This document shows positions 16,047 through 25,259 of a DNA stretch of 64,000 nt, piece by piece. The position numbers and the translations under genes are program-made. Within the stretch, counting starts at the first letter, position 1. Each line of letters opens with the position of its first letter. Under the pieces are notes generated by a model. It worked only from the letters and a program-made list of their open reading frames with translations, made no database searches and was not told the origin of the DNA. This DNA is from RPQJ01 sp963732375. Its GTDB lineage: Bacteria > Pseudomonadota > Gammaproteobacteria > Steroidobacterales > Steroidobacteraceae. The stretch lies in the NCBI GenBank assembly GCA_963732375.1, contig CAVSZE010000012.1:248001-312000 (forward strand), given 5' to 3'.

Positions 16047-17282
16047 ATGGCACATGCTCACGATGTTGAGTTGGGCGGGCACCTGGCAGTAGGCGGGTGG
16101 CGCAGGGCCATGGCCATTGCCGGCCTGCTGCTGGCGAGCGCCGCCCAGGCCGCCGAGCCGGACCTCGTCAGGGCCGAGCAGCTGCTGAAGGAGGGTCAGG
16201 CGGCCGAAGCCGCGGCGCTCTTCGAGCAGGCACTCGAGGCCGACCCGAGTTCCGTCGGCGCGCATCTCGGGCTAGGCCGCTCCCTCTACGCGCTCGGCGA
16301 GTATGCGCGCGCCCGGATCGAATTCGAGTCGGTGCTGAAATTCGGCAACCTGCAGCGCGACATGCAGGGCCAGACGGAAGTCTATGACAAGGCGGCCGCG
16401 GACTACCTTGCCGGCCTGCGTTGGCAGCCGTTCTATTACGCCGAGACCGGTATCGGCAACTACCGGGAGAATGCCTCCAGTTCCACGGACATCTTCGGCG
16501 GCGCCGGCAATAACGATACGTTTCTGCCCATACGCGTCGGCGGTGGTGTGAACGCGAACCTGGGCGAGCGGTACTCGTTCACGGGCACGCTCGATTACCG
16601 CTTCCGCTGGTACGACGACAATGACCGGCGCAACGACTCGGACCTGCGCTGGAACGTAAATCTCAGTCGCCCTGTAGACAACGACAACCTGCGCTTCGGC
16701 ATGCGCGGCCGCGTCAGCTATCGCGGCGACAGCCAGTACCGCAACGACTGGGGCGTGTTCGCAGATTATCGCCTGGGTTTAAGCGACAACGACCAGGTCA
16801 CGGTCGGCGGCGAAGTCGGCGAAAGCAGGTACCCGCCGGGGCCGCTGCGCAGCCGCACTCGCGACATTGCCGAACTCACCGCCAGCTGGACGCACTCGCT
16901 GCCGAATGGCCGGACGTCCTTCACATTTGGCGGGCAACTGACGCAGGAGTGGGCCACTTACGACAATCCCGATGGCGACGGCTCCTTCTGGGGCGTAAAC
17001 GGCGAGATCGACCATTCGTTCCGCGACTCACTCGACGGGATTTTCTGGTGGTCCTACGACAACGAGTCTTACGACGATTTGCGCCCGGACTTCGGCACGG
17101 ATCCCGGCCTGCAGCGGGCCCGCAACGACGACCTGTGGAATTTCGGCGGTGGCCTGGTCTGGGTCTTCGCCCGCGGCTGGTCACTGCGGCCCACGCTGGA
17201 GTACAACTGGGAAGACAGCAACATCGACGCGCTGGCCTACAGCTCGACGGAATACTGGCTGACGGTCCGCAAGTCTTTCTAG
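16047..17282 (+). CDS. TPR-plus-beta-barrel outer-membrane protein
   Basis: A 411-residue exported protein. A signal peptide (MAIAGLLLASAAQA) lies after an unusual 20-residue leader; the ATG at 16110 would remove that leader and may be the real start. Two TPR-like helical repeats follow (about residues 40-105, AEAAALFEQALEADPSSVGAHLGLGR region). From about residue 120 on there are alternating amphipathic strands rich in Tyr, Trp, Asp and Arg, ending in a terminal Phe (TVRKSF), the C-terminal signature of outer-membrane barrels. This TPR-barrel plan resembles Slam-like or DUF560-type proteins, but I cannot assign it to them. No partner gene is obvious. Confidence 0.7.
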   Translation: MAHAHDVELGGHLAVGGWRRAMAIAGLLLASAAQAAEPDLVRAEQLLKEGQAAEAAALFEQALEADPSSVGAHLGLGRSLYALGEYARARIEFESVLKFGNLQRDMQGQTEVYDKAAADYLAGLRWQPFYYAETGIGNYRENASSSTDIFGGAGNNDTFLPIRVGGGVNANLGERYSFTGTLDYRFRWYDDNDRRNDSDLRWNVNLSRPVDNDNLRFGMRGRVSYRGDSQYRNDWGVFADYRLGLSDNDQVTVGGEVGESRYPPGPLRSRTRDIAELTASWTHSLPNGRTSFTFGGQLTQEWATYDNPDGDGSFWGVNGEIDHSFRDSLDGIFWWSYDNESYDDLRPDFGTDPGLQRARNDDLWNFGGGLVWVFARGWSLRPTLEYNWEDSNIDALAYSSTEYWLTVRKSF

Positions 17283-17363
17283 GCAGCTGCCCGGCCACAA
17301 GCACGATGCCGAGTGTGCTAGCGCGGGCAACTCCATGGCTTACACAATCACCTGGCGCTCGCC

Positions 17364-18116
17364 TCAGCGGCGTTGCGCCTTGATGGTGCGCCCGTCGCCG
17401 GCCTTGAGGAGCAGGGCGCCGTCGGCCGCGATTGAGAAGTCCTGCACGCCGCCGAGCGCGTCGAGGAACCTGCGTTCCTGGTCCATCAGCGCCACGTCGC
17501 ACATCATCATGGTGCCGGCCACCTGGGAAATGGCGAGTCCTTCTCCCGACAGCGTGTAGGCACTCGTGAAACTGTTGCAGGAGGCATGACCCGAAACGCG
17601 GCCGTCCGTGCCGAAGTCGAGCGTCACATTCGAGCCGGCAACCAGCGGTGTTCCGTCGATTTCCACCACCATCCACCCGGCGCCCTGCAGCAGGGACGCG
17701 GGTTCGCCGCCGCAGCCGGTCAGGGTCTTGCCGCCGACGACCACGGTGACCGACTGTGGGTGCGGCATGCCGCTCATCGAATCCACGCACAGCTGGTTGA
17801 CGATCGTCGCGGTCAGCTCGCCCTGGTCCGTGCTGCCGACGAACTTCGTTGTCGCCTTCGAGACCTGGGCCGTCGGCGTGGGCGCAACCAGGCGGTCCTG
17901 CCCGAAGTTCGTCAGCAGGGTCATCGCTTTGCTGTCGATGTCCAGCCGCCAGCTCGGCTCGTTGCCGGTGGCGCGAAACGGCATGCCGGGCGTCGCCGGC
18001 GATTGACCCTGTGCGACCGCCGGGGTCGCGGTTGCGCTGCCGCGCGAGGTGGAGCAGCTCGCCAGAGCCGTCGTCAACGCAACACAGATCGCCGCAGTCG
18101 TCAGATCACGCAACAT
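17364..18116 (-). CDS. META-domain lipoprotein (HslJ-like)
   Basis: A 250-residue lipoprotein (signal ICVALTTALASC, start ATG at 18116). The middle part (PFRATGNEPSWRLDID onwards) matches the DUF4377/COG3650-like segment often found in front of META domains. The C-terminal 110 residues form a META/HslJ domain (GWMVVEIDGTPL, GRVSGHASCNSFTSAY, GTMMMCDVALMDQERRFLDAL). META proteins are envelope-stress or heat-shock associated but poorly understood. A second META lipoprotein lies at 38679-39527. Confidence 0.85.
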   Translation of the reverse strand: MLRDLTTAAICVALTTALASCSTSRGSATATPAVAQGQSPATPGMPFRATGNEPSWRLDIDSKAMTLLTNFGQDRLVAPTPTAQVSKATTKFVGSTDQGELTATIVNQLCVDSMSGMPHPQSVTVVVGGKTLTGCGGEPASLLQGAGWMVVEIDGTPLVAGSNVTLDFGTDGRVSGHASCNSFTSAYTLSGEGLAISQVAGTMMMCDVALMDQERRFLDALGGVQDFSIAADGALLLKAGDGRTIKAQRR

Positions 18117-18227
18117 TACCGCAACCTCACTGCCTGGATGGAAATGGCAACCAGTCTGGTAGCAATCAGTTTCGCAGCGGCTCGGAGGCCAGGCGATTCG
18201 AGACAAAGCAGGCCGGCGTCGAGTGCC

Positions 18228-18572
18228 TCACCCGGCCCCGCGCTTTTCCTCCTCCGCCAGGTCACGCTCGAGAAAGAAATTGACGAATGTCCGAATCGCC
18301 GCAATGGCGGCAAGCTGCCCTATTTCATCCCAGCTCGGTGAGATGGCGGTGCCGATGATGTCGGCAGCAAGCTGGAACGTTAAGCCCGCGACAAGCCAGT
18401 GCGCATATTGAACGTAGCCGATGTGGAAATGTTTGCCGGTCGCCGACGGGGAGACCATCGCGCGCAGGCTGCGCACAAAGGCCTGGACCGTCCCGAAGGC
18501 CACGACCAGCAGCGCCATGGCTTGAACGATCACCACTACGTTGAGGGCGTTGATTGCCAGCCAATCGTGCAT
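18228..18572 (-). CDS. DUF1622-family membrane protein
   Basis: A small inner-membrane protein of 114 residues with three hydrophobic segments (VVVIVQAMALLVVAFGTVQA; AHWLVAGLTFQLAADIIGTA; AAIAAIRTFVNFFLERDL). The pattern AADIIGTA...IRTFVNFFLERDL is characteristic of DUF1622. Function unknown. It stands alone between the META gene and the methyltransferase on the same strand. Confidence 0.82.
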   Translation of the reverse strand: MHDWLAINALNVVVIVQAMALLVVAFGTVQAFVRSLRAMVSPSATGKHFHIGYVQYAHWLVAGLTFQLAADIIGTAISPSWDEIGQLAAIAAIRTFVNFFLERDLAEEEKRGAG

Positions 18573-18630
18573 CAGATTCTCCTGTGTCGCTCGGAAATGA
18601 CGGGACCGCGAGTAATGCGTATGTCATTGC

Positions 18631-19878
18631 TCATGTTGGCCGCTGTGATGAGGCATCGAACACGACCTGGTCATACCACCAGAGCCCCTGGAACAACACG
18701 CGCGCGGTGTCGCGTTGCGCAACCTGCGGGGCGATCTCCGCGATCGTGCGCTTGCCATCGATGGCGTCGAACAATTTCTGCTGTTGCGCGCTGAGGGGCA
18801 GGTAGATATCGGTGTAGGTGTGGCTCTTGTTGATCAGTACGGCCGTGGCGCCGGGCGGCAGCCGCTCCCGCACCTCGATGGTATCCGCCAGGCGAACCGG
18901 CACGTAGCCAAGCCAGGCATCGTCGTCGAAGTGGACCGCATGCACCTGCTGCCGGTCGCGGCGATAGACCACGACGCTGTGCCGGACCATCGTGCCGCGG
19001 AACAACTCCACCGCGGCGTATTGTTGTTCCACTGGCAGCCGCGCTAGTAGCGGCCGATGGGGCGAGGAAGCCAGCGCGCCACACTGCGGCAGGTAGGCTG
19101 CCTGGCGCACCCAACGGCCGAACGCGAGACCGGCGGCCGCGATGAAATCCAGCAGCTGCGGTACCGAATAAGCACGGTCCTGCGGGTGCAGTAGCGCGTC
19201 GGCAATGCCGGCTCCGTCGCGGAAATCGCTCGCGTTGCGCAGCAGCGGCTGCAACGGATGGTCGGGAGGCAGCGCATGCAGGCTGGCCGAGAGTTCGCGA
19301 ATCTCGGCTGCGCTGTTACCGATGCCGAGTCGCCGGCAATAGTCCTGCAGCAGGTAAACGCCCGCGCGGCCATAGGGCGCATACACCATCAAGTGCATGG
19401 CGCCATCGGCTGTGAGTACCTCGCGCAGTGCCTGCAAGCCCTGGTCGGGATCGGGCAGGTGATGCAGCACGCCAGTACATATCACGTGGTCAAAATCGCG
19501 TCCCAGCTCCGCGGCCCGCTCCACCGGCATTAGCTGCAGTTCGAGGTTCTCTATGCCGTGCTTTCGCTTCAACTTCTCGGTCTGCTGAATGCTGGTGCCG
19601 CTGACATCGATACCAACCACCTGCGCCCGGGGCCAGCGCAACGCTACCTTGGCGGCCTGCGACGTGCCGCAACCGGCCACCAGGATGCGGCGATCGTCGC
19701 GATACGGCTCGGCCGGCCAGAACAGGCAAGCATCGGCCCGGCGGCGCTCATCCGTCCACGATTTGCGGTAGCGCTCCAGGTCATCGACGGGAGGAGGGTA
19801 GGGATGGCGCTCGTAGAAGATGCTCACGGCCTGCGCAACCGCGATGGCATCTGATCCCCGGGTTTCGTGTTCCGCCAT
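18631..19878 (-). CDS. Class I SAM methyltransferase with unusual C-terminal extension
   Basis: A 415-residue protein. Residues about 60-210 form a class I SAM methyltransferase: motif I ILVAGCGTSQAAKVAL, the acidic loop VVGIDVSGTSI and the post-motif HVICTGVLHHLPDPDQGL. The N-terminus (FYERHPYPPPVDDLERYR) is a known lead-in of this family. The C-terminal 200 residues are not part of the methyltransferase fold. Their end (LFDAIDGKRTIAEIAPQV) has the look of a small winged-helix module such as PqqD-like domains, but this is pattern inference. The substrate is unknown. A strong hairpin separates it from the sulfatase gene upstream. Confidence 0.75.
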   Translation of the reverse strand: MAEHETRGSDAIAVAQAVSIFYERHPYPPPVDDLERYRKSWTDERRRADACLFWPAEPYRDDRRILVAGCGTSQAAKVALRWPRAQVVGIDVSGTSIQQTEKLKRKHGIENLELQLMPVERAAELGRDFDHVICTGVLHHLPDPDQGLQALREVLTADGAMHLMVYAPYGRAGVYLLQDYCRRLGIGNSAAEIRELSASLHALPPDHPLQPLLRNASDFRDGAGIADALLHPQDRAYSVPQLLDFIAAAGLAFGRWVRQAAYLPQCGALASSPHRPLLARLPVEQQYAAVELFRGTMVRHSVVVYRRDRQQVHAVHFDDDAWLGYVPVRLADTIEVRERLPPGATAVLINKSHTYTDIYLPLSAQQQKLFDAIDGKRTIAEIAPQVAQRDTARVLFQGLWWYDQVVFDASSQRPT

Positions 19879-19886
19879 GAAATCCG

Positions 19887-19923
19887 GGCGGTCCCCCAGC
19901 AGCGCAGCCGCTGGGGGACCGCC
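19887..19923 (-). terminator. Strong hairpin after the sulfatase gene
   Basis: A perfect 14-bp stem (GGCGGTCCCCCAGC at 19887-19900, complement at 19910-19923) with a 9-nt loop. It begins 6 bp past the arylsulfatase stop and ends 9 bp before the methyltransferase start. No T-run follows, so it may act as an attenuator, an mRNA-stabilising hairpin or a Rho-assisted terminator. Confidence 0.6.
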
Positions 19924-19928
19924 GCGGG

Positions 19929-21422
19929 TCAGTGGTTGCGACCGCTACCCGCCTCCTCAAGGTCGCGCATCACGGCGTCCAGGTTGAACGAGGCCGGTTT
20001 CTGCCTCGGCGGGTACTTCACGAAGTTATCGATCTGCGCTCCAACTACGGCCTGCATCGCGTAGATGACGTACGCGTGGGAAATGTACCAGTCCCAATAG
20101 GTGTTCGCGTTCTCGTCTGCCCGCTCGAACGGGTCACGACGCAGGTTGAAGAGCTTTGGCGCGCGCAGCTTGACGAACGGTTCGATCCAGCACTTCAGCG
20201 TCTGGGCTCGCTGCTCCATCAGTACTACCTTCCAGTCCTTCATGCGGATGGCCAGGATCTCGCCATCATCGCTTATGTAAAAGAAGAAGTTCCGCGGGCT
20301 TTCCTTCACCTTACCCGTCAGGTAGGGCAGCAGGTTGAAACCGTCGATGTGGACCTTGAAGGTCTTCTTGCCGACCTTGTGGCCCTTGAGAAGCTTCTCC
20401 TTGATCTCCGGCTCGCCGGCGGCGGCCAGGAAGGTTGCCAGCCAGTCCTGGTGGGTGACGATACCGTTGAGCACCGTGCCCGCCTTGAACTTGCCCGGCC
20501 AGCGCACGAAGCACGGCACCCGCCAGCCGCCTTCCCAGTTGGTGTTCTTCTCGGAGCGGAACGGCGTGATGCCGGCGTCCGGCCAGGTGTTGTAGTGCAC
20601 GCCGTTATCTGTGGAATACATGACGATCGTGTCGTCGGCAATGCCCAGCTTGTCAAGCTTATCGAGCATGACCCCGATGTTTTCGTCGTGTGCCACCATC
20701 ACGTCGTTGTAGTCGCCCTGGCCGTTGCTCTTGCCTTTGTGCTTTTCGGCGCAGTGGGTCCGGAAATGCATCGCCGTCGTGTTGTACCAGAGGAAGAACG
20801 GCGTCTTTGACTTGTGCGCATCGTCGATGAAGCGCAGCGCATGCTTGGTCACCTCCTCGTCGATGGTCTCCATGCGCTTCTTCGTCAGCGGACCGGTGTC
20901 CTTGATCGTCTGACCGCCCTTGCCGTCAGCCTTGCAATGCAACACACCGCGCGGCCCGAACTTCTTCTTGAACGCCGGGTCCTTCGGATAGTCGGGGTCC
21001 TCCGGCTCTTCCTCGGCGTTGAGGTGGTACAGGTTGCCGAAGAACTCGTCGAAGCCGTGCATCGTGGGCAGGTGTTCGTCGCGGTCGCCGAAGTGGTTCT
21101 TGCCGAACTGACCGGTGACATAGCCCAGCGGCTTGAGCAGCTCGGCAATGGTCGGGTCTTCGTCCGGCATGCCGTTCACGGCGCCGGGCATGCCCACCTT
21201 GGTCAGCCCGGTGCGAATCGGGTTCTGGCCGGTGATGAACGCGGCGCGGCCCGCGGTGCAGCTCTGCTGAGCGTAGTAGTCGGTGAAGGCCACGCCCTCG
21301 TTGGCGACGCGGTCGATATTGGGTGTTCGGTAGCCCATCTGACCACGGCTGTTGTAGCTGATGTTCCACCAGCCCACGTCGTCGCCCCAGAGGATCAGGA
21401 TGTTCGGTTTTTTCGCTGGCAT
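19929..21422 (-). CDS. Arylsulfatase (formylglycine-dependent, cytoplasmic)
   Basis: A type I sulfatase of 497 residues that hydrolyses sulfate esters. The N-terminal metal site ILILWGDDVGWW (Asp14, Asp15) and the maturation motif SCTAGRAAF (Cys55, C-x-A-x-R) are intact; Cys55 would be converted to formylglycine. The later STDNGVHYNTWPDAG segment supplies further metal ligands. No signal peptide is visible, so the enzyme appears cytoplasmic. The maturase gene lies 65 bp upstream on the same strand. With the nearby SulP transporter this suggests use of imported sulfate esters for sulfur. Substrate unknown. Confidence 0.93.
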   Translation of the reverse strand: MPAKKPNILILWGDDVGWWNISYNSRGQMGYRTPNIDRVANEGVAFTDYYAQQSCTAGRAAFITGQNPIRTGLTKVGMPGAVNGMPDEDPTIAELLKPLGYVTGQFGKNHFGDRDEHLPTMHGFDEFFGNLYHLNAEEEPEDPDYPKDPAFKKKFGPRGVLHCKADGKGGQTIKDTGPLTKKRMETIDEEVTKHALRFIDDAHKSKTPFFLWYNTTAMHFRTHCAEKHKGKSNGQGDYNDVMVAHDENIGVMLDKLDKLGIADDTIVMYSTDNGVHYNTWPDAGITPFRSEKNTNWEGGWRVPCFVRWPGKFKAGTVLNGIVTHQDWLATFLAAAGEPEIKEKLLKGHKVGKKTFKVHIDGFNLLPYLTGKVKESPRNFFFYISDDGEILAIRMKDWKVVLMEQRAQTLKCWIEPFVKLRAPKLFNLRRDPFERADENANTYWDWYISHAYVIYAMQAVVGAQIDNFVKYPPRQKPASFNLDAVMRDLEEAGSGRNH

Positions 21423-21487
21423 GGTCTTGTCCTTTCAGTGATGACACGGATTCCGGGGCGCCTTTCAGCAACCCGGTTGAAAAAAAT

Positions 21488-22900
21488 CTATGGCCTTTGC
21501 TCCGCCAGCGGTTCTTGATCGACCCGGCTGAAGAGTGACGCCGGCGCCTTGTCGCCGTGGCAGAATCGGAACTTCTTGCCGCTGCCGCAAGGGCAGGGCA
21601 GGTATGCACCGCGCCTGGCATCTTCCGCGGCAACTGAGGCCATCACGTCGGCGGGCGGGCGGTTCTGGCGCAGCAGTTGCACCATGACGTTGAAGGTCGG
21701 CCCGGTGTGAGTGAAGAACAGCTCGAGCCCCGGGCATAGGTAGTTCTGGCCCGGCTCGCCGTCGCGCGACAGCGCGAATCGATCCTTGGGGCAGCCGCCG
21801 TTGCACCAGTTGAGGACCTTGCAGCCCCGGCACTGCGCGGTGAGCGTGTCGCGCTTGTCCTGGCCGAACTTGCGCTGCGCGGGCGAGGCCACCAACTCGC
21901 GCATGTGCGTCTGATGGATGTTGCCGATCTTGTACTTGGGCTCTACGAAGTGATCGCATGAGTAGAGATCGCCATTGTGCTCCAGCGCCGGTCCGTAGCC
22001 GCAGGTGGGCGCGTGGATGCAAAGCAGGTGGCGGCCGAAGAAGGCCTCCAGCGTGACGTCGAAGAGCTGCACGTACACCTGGCCCACGTCGTGGCGCACC
22101 CACTCTTCGAAGATGTCGATCAGGAAGTGGCCGTATTGGTCGGCCCCGACCGTGCGCTCGGTTACCAGGTTGCCGGTCTGGGTGTAGAGCAGCCGCTTCT
22201 TGCCGGCCTGCTCGCTCCAGCCCTTGTTGGCGATATCGATCGTCTGCTCTGTGGCGCGCTCGATGATCGGGATGAACTGTACCCACTTCGCGCCCAGCTC
22301 GTCGCGGAAGAAGCGGTAGACGGCGCGACCGTGGTGCTGGTTGGCGGCGTTGACGGTGCACAGGATGTTGAAGTCGACCTCGTGCTTGCGCAGGTATCGC
22401 CAGCCGCGCATCACCAGGTCGAAGGTGCCCTGGCCGCGGCGGTCGACGCGGTACGTGTCGTGCAATTCGCGTGGTCCATCCACGCTTAGGCCCACCAGGA
22501 AGTTGTGTTGCTTGAAGAACAGGCACCAGTCGTCGTCGATCAGCAGACCGTTGGTCTGGAATGTGTGCTGTACGGTCTGTCCGGGATGGCGGTGCTTCTC
22601 GACCAGCTCGACCGCACGGCGAAAGAACTCGAGCTTCATCAGCGTCGGCTCGCCACCCTGCCAGGCCACGGTGACCTGCGGCGTGCGGTGCGACTCGAGC
22701 AACTGGCGGATGTAGGCCTCGAGCGTGGCCTCGGACATGCGGTGCTTGTCGTTCGGGTATAGCGACTCCTTGGACAGGAAGAAGCAGTAGGTGCAATCGA
22801 TGTTGCACGTCGACCCGCTCGGCTTCGCGAGCAAGTGAAAGCCCGGCGGACCGTTCACTGGCGGCGGCATCATCGCGGCGGGGTCGTCTGCGACAGTCAC
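21488..22900 (-). CDS. Radical-SAM anaerobic sulfatase maturase with C-terminal SEC-C motif
   Basis: A 470-residue anSME-type enzyme that oxidises the sulfatase active-site cysteine to formylglycine without oxygen. Cys32, Cys36 and Cys39 (CNIDCTYC) form the radical-SAM cluster site. Further cysteines in APTCGYGPAL, LYSCDHF and CRGCKVLNWCNGGCPKD match the SPASM auxiliary clusters. The last 40 residues carry CPCGSGKKFRFCHG, a SEC-C zinc motif known from SecA tails and not part of typical anSMEs. The start is GTG at 22900 with GGAAAGAGAT upstream. It is placed directly ahead of its likely substrate sulfatase. Confidence 0.93.
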   Translation of the reverse strand: MTVADDPAAMMPPPVNGPPGFHLLAKPSGSTCNIDCTYCFFLSKESLYPNDKHRMSEATLEAYIRQLLESHRTPQVTVAWQGGEPTLMKLEFFRRAVELVEKHRHPGQTVQHTFQTNGLLIDDDWCLFFKQHNFLVGLSVDGPRELHDTYRVDRRGQGTFDLVMRGWRYLRKHEVDFNILCTVNAANQHHGRAVYRFFRDELGAKWVQFIPIIERATEQTIDIANKGWSEQAGKKRLLYTQTGNLVTERTVGADQYGHFLIDIFEEWVRHDVGQVYVQLFDVTLEAFFGRHLLCIHAPTCGYGPALEHNGDLYSCDHFVEPKYKIGNIHQTHMRELVASPAQRKFGQDKRDTLTAQCRGCKVLNWCNGGCPKDRFALSRDGEPGQNYLCPGLELFFTHTGPTFNVMVQLLRQNRPPADVMASVAAEDARRGAYLPCPCGSGKKFRFCHGDKAPASLFSRVDQEPLAEQRP

Positions 22901-22961
22901 GATCTCTTTCCGGTTGCAGTTTGGTTATGGTCGTAGATGAATAAATCAGGCGGCATTGTCA

Positions 22962-23402
22962 CTAGATTCGCAGCAGCACGGCAAGGAATGCAAACACACC
23001 AACCACGACTAGCAGGAACGCCACCGCATAGAGCGGCGTCTTCCTGCCTTCCTTGGTTATGCCGGCAACCGCGGCAAAGCCGCCGCTCCACAGGTAGTGA
23101 AGTGTCCGCCTGTACTCAACGGCTGAAAAGACTGCTGACGCTACGCCGGCCAGGATGAGTGCGAGGCCGAGGAACCACGCGCCACGCGGAAAACGCACGT
23201 TGCTGATATCGGGAGAGTTCAGGACCCTGAAGGCGATCTGGAAGATTGTGAAACCGAAGCCGATCAGCGAGACCGCTGTCCGCAGATAGGCCATCATCGT
23301 GCGCTCGACCGCGAGCCGCGTGCGCAGCCAGGCGAGATGGCTTTCCCCCGTCACGCGGACTTCGAAGCGATTGGGTTGGCTGTCAGCCCGGTTATCACTC
23401 AT
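22962..23402 (-). CDS. DUF202 membrane protein
   Basis: A 146-residue inner-membrane protein of the DUF202 (YidH-like) family. It has the characteristic LAWLRTRLAVERTMMAYLRTAVSLIGFGFT segment (conserved arginines before the first helix) and three transmembrane helices (SLIGFGFTIFQIAF; FLGLALILAGVASAVFS; AVAFLLVVVGVFAFLAVL). Function unknown. It lies between the maturase and the SulP gene on the same strand, 88 bp from the true sulP stop. Confidence 0.85.
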   Translation of the reverse strand: MSDNRADSQPNRFEVRVTGESHLAWLRTRLAVERTMMAYLRTAVSLIGFGFTIFQIAFRVLNSPDISNVRFPRGAWFLGLALILAGVASAVFSAVEYRRTLHYLWSGGFAAVAGITKEGRKTPLYAVAFLLVVVGVFAFLAVLLRI

Positions 23403-23490
23403 TGACTCGGGTCCTCGTAAGGCGATTTTGCCGGTGTGTCGTGGGTCGACACGAATGGCGGCGGAAAAGTGCGAAGCAAGAGCACATATG

Positions 23491-25240
23491 TCAATTCGCG
23501 GCCGACACCGGGGGTGCGGTTGGGCGGCCGAGCCATGCGTTGGCTTCCGCCACCGCCTGGTTGAGCCCGGATCCCAGCTGCGGCGTCTCCAGGAACACGT
23601 TTTCTGCGCCGACCACCTGCAGAATACCTGTCTTGGCGAGCTGATCGCGAACGGCCGGAGCGACCCCGACCAGCATCAGCTTGCAATCGTGCGCATGCAG
23701 TTCCTTGCAATAACGCTGCAGCACGGTCATGAACGTGCTGCCGATCTCGCTCTTGCCCCGCAGGTTGATGGCTACTACGGCCCGGGTGGCCTGGCCGACC
23801 AGTGGCAGCATCTCTTCCAGGTTCTTGGCCGCAGCGAAGAACAGGCTGCCGTAGACATGCAGAAGCGTGAGCCGGTGGCTGGGCAAATTCCTCGGCACCG
23901 GCTGTTCCAGCGGAAACCCTTCCGGCTGCAGCACCCATTGCTTGACGACGACCTTGTTCGATTGGCGAAAGACATGGAGCACGATGCTCAATGCCATGCC
24001 GAACAGTACCGCAAACTGCAGCGGCACGACCAGAGTGGCGAGGAAGGTGACCAGCATGACCACCCGGGAGATACGGCCTGTCTTCCATGCAATCACTGCC
24101 TGGGACACACGCAGGCCCTGGAAGCCCGCCACGATCAACAACGCGGCCAGCGCGGGCATTGGCACGCGCTCGACCAGCGGTGCGGCCAGCAAAACGATTG
24201 CGGCCACGAACAGGCCGACGAAGATGTTGGCCCACCGCGATCGCGCGCCGGCGCCCAGGATCAGCGCCGTGCCCGACACGGAGCCGCCGGCCGGGATGCC
24301 GCCGGCCAGGCTGGTGGCGATGTTCGCTGCACCCTGGCCGAGAAAGTCCCTCGAAACGTCCGGGTAGCGTCCGTCGGGATTGGGGGTGCCCTCGCTGACG
24401 CCAGCACCCTGCACCAGGCCGATGATGGCCACCGAGAATGCAGGCAGAAGCAGCGACATGAATAGTGACGGGTCGGGAATCGCCAGTCCGGGCAGGGAAC
24501 GCGGAATCGACGCGATGTCCCCGACCGTCGGCACAACGGCGAAGGAGGCGGCCGACGACATCGCCGGCAGCGTCAGTACCACCAGCAGGACCGTGGCAGC
24601 CGGCTATGGCGATGATGAAGGCAAAGCGCTGCAGCGATTTTGCCCGCAGCAGCACAACGATCAAACCCAGCGTGACACCGCCAATGGTGCTCACGCGCAG
24701 GTCGATCTGGTTGATGCGCATTAGCAGGTCCAACGCCTGGGCGATCCGGTTCGAAAAGGCGCTCGCATAGCCCGTCAGGTCGCTCAACTGGCCAAGGATG
24801 ATCAGTACCGCCACGCCGTTGAGAAAACCGGTCATGACTGAGTTGGAAACAAAGCGGATCAGGAAACCCAGCCGCAACAGGCCTGCCAGCAACTGGATTA
24901 CCCCGACCAGGATGACCAGCACGACCAGCGCTTCCGCCCTCTGCCCGGCCGGGACCTCGGCGAGCACGACACCCGCGGCTACCGACAGCGCAGCAGTACT
25001 GGAAACGTTCATGAAGGCCGAACTGTTGAAGATGGCGCCGACAGGCACGGCAACCATCAGCGTGAAGATGCCAAGCAACGGATTGACGGTCGCCAGCAGC
25101 GCATGGCCCATCGCCTGCGGCACGTTCACCACCGCGAACGTGAGCGCGGCGATGAGGTCGGACGACAGATTCGCACGGTCGGGCTTATTGCGTTGCGCCG
25201 TGTCGCGAATCCGTTGCATGCGCGGGTTCAAGGGAATCAC
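23491..25240 (-). pseudogene. SulP-family anion transporter, interrupted by one frameshift
   Basis: A SulP/SLC26 inorganic anion (sulfate-type) transporter of about 580 residues, split over two frames. The N-terminal part (NLSSDLIAALTFAVVNVPQAMG) runs in one frame to about 24601. The rest (AATVLLVVLTLPAMSS, the transport core AGGIPAGGSVSGTALI, and a C-terminal STAS domain near LMLVGVAPAVRDQLAKTG) runs in another. Removing one C from the CC at 24600-24601 restores a continuous frame (…IAAATVLL…). Everything else looks intact, so the break is recent or a consensus error. It would supply sulfate or take up a related anion next to the sulfatase system. Confidence 0.85.
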
Positions 25241-25259
25241 CGCTCAAACGCGAACCGGA

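Noticed and set aside
23399..23490. SulP reading frame ending at 23399 and overlapping the DUF202 start
   Set aside because: That frame is the wrong one after the frameshift near 24600. The STAS-containing frame ends at 23491.
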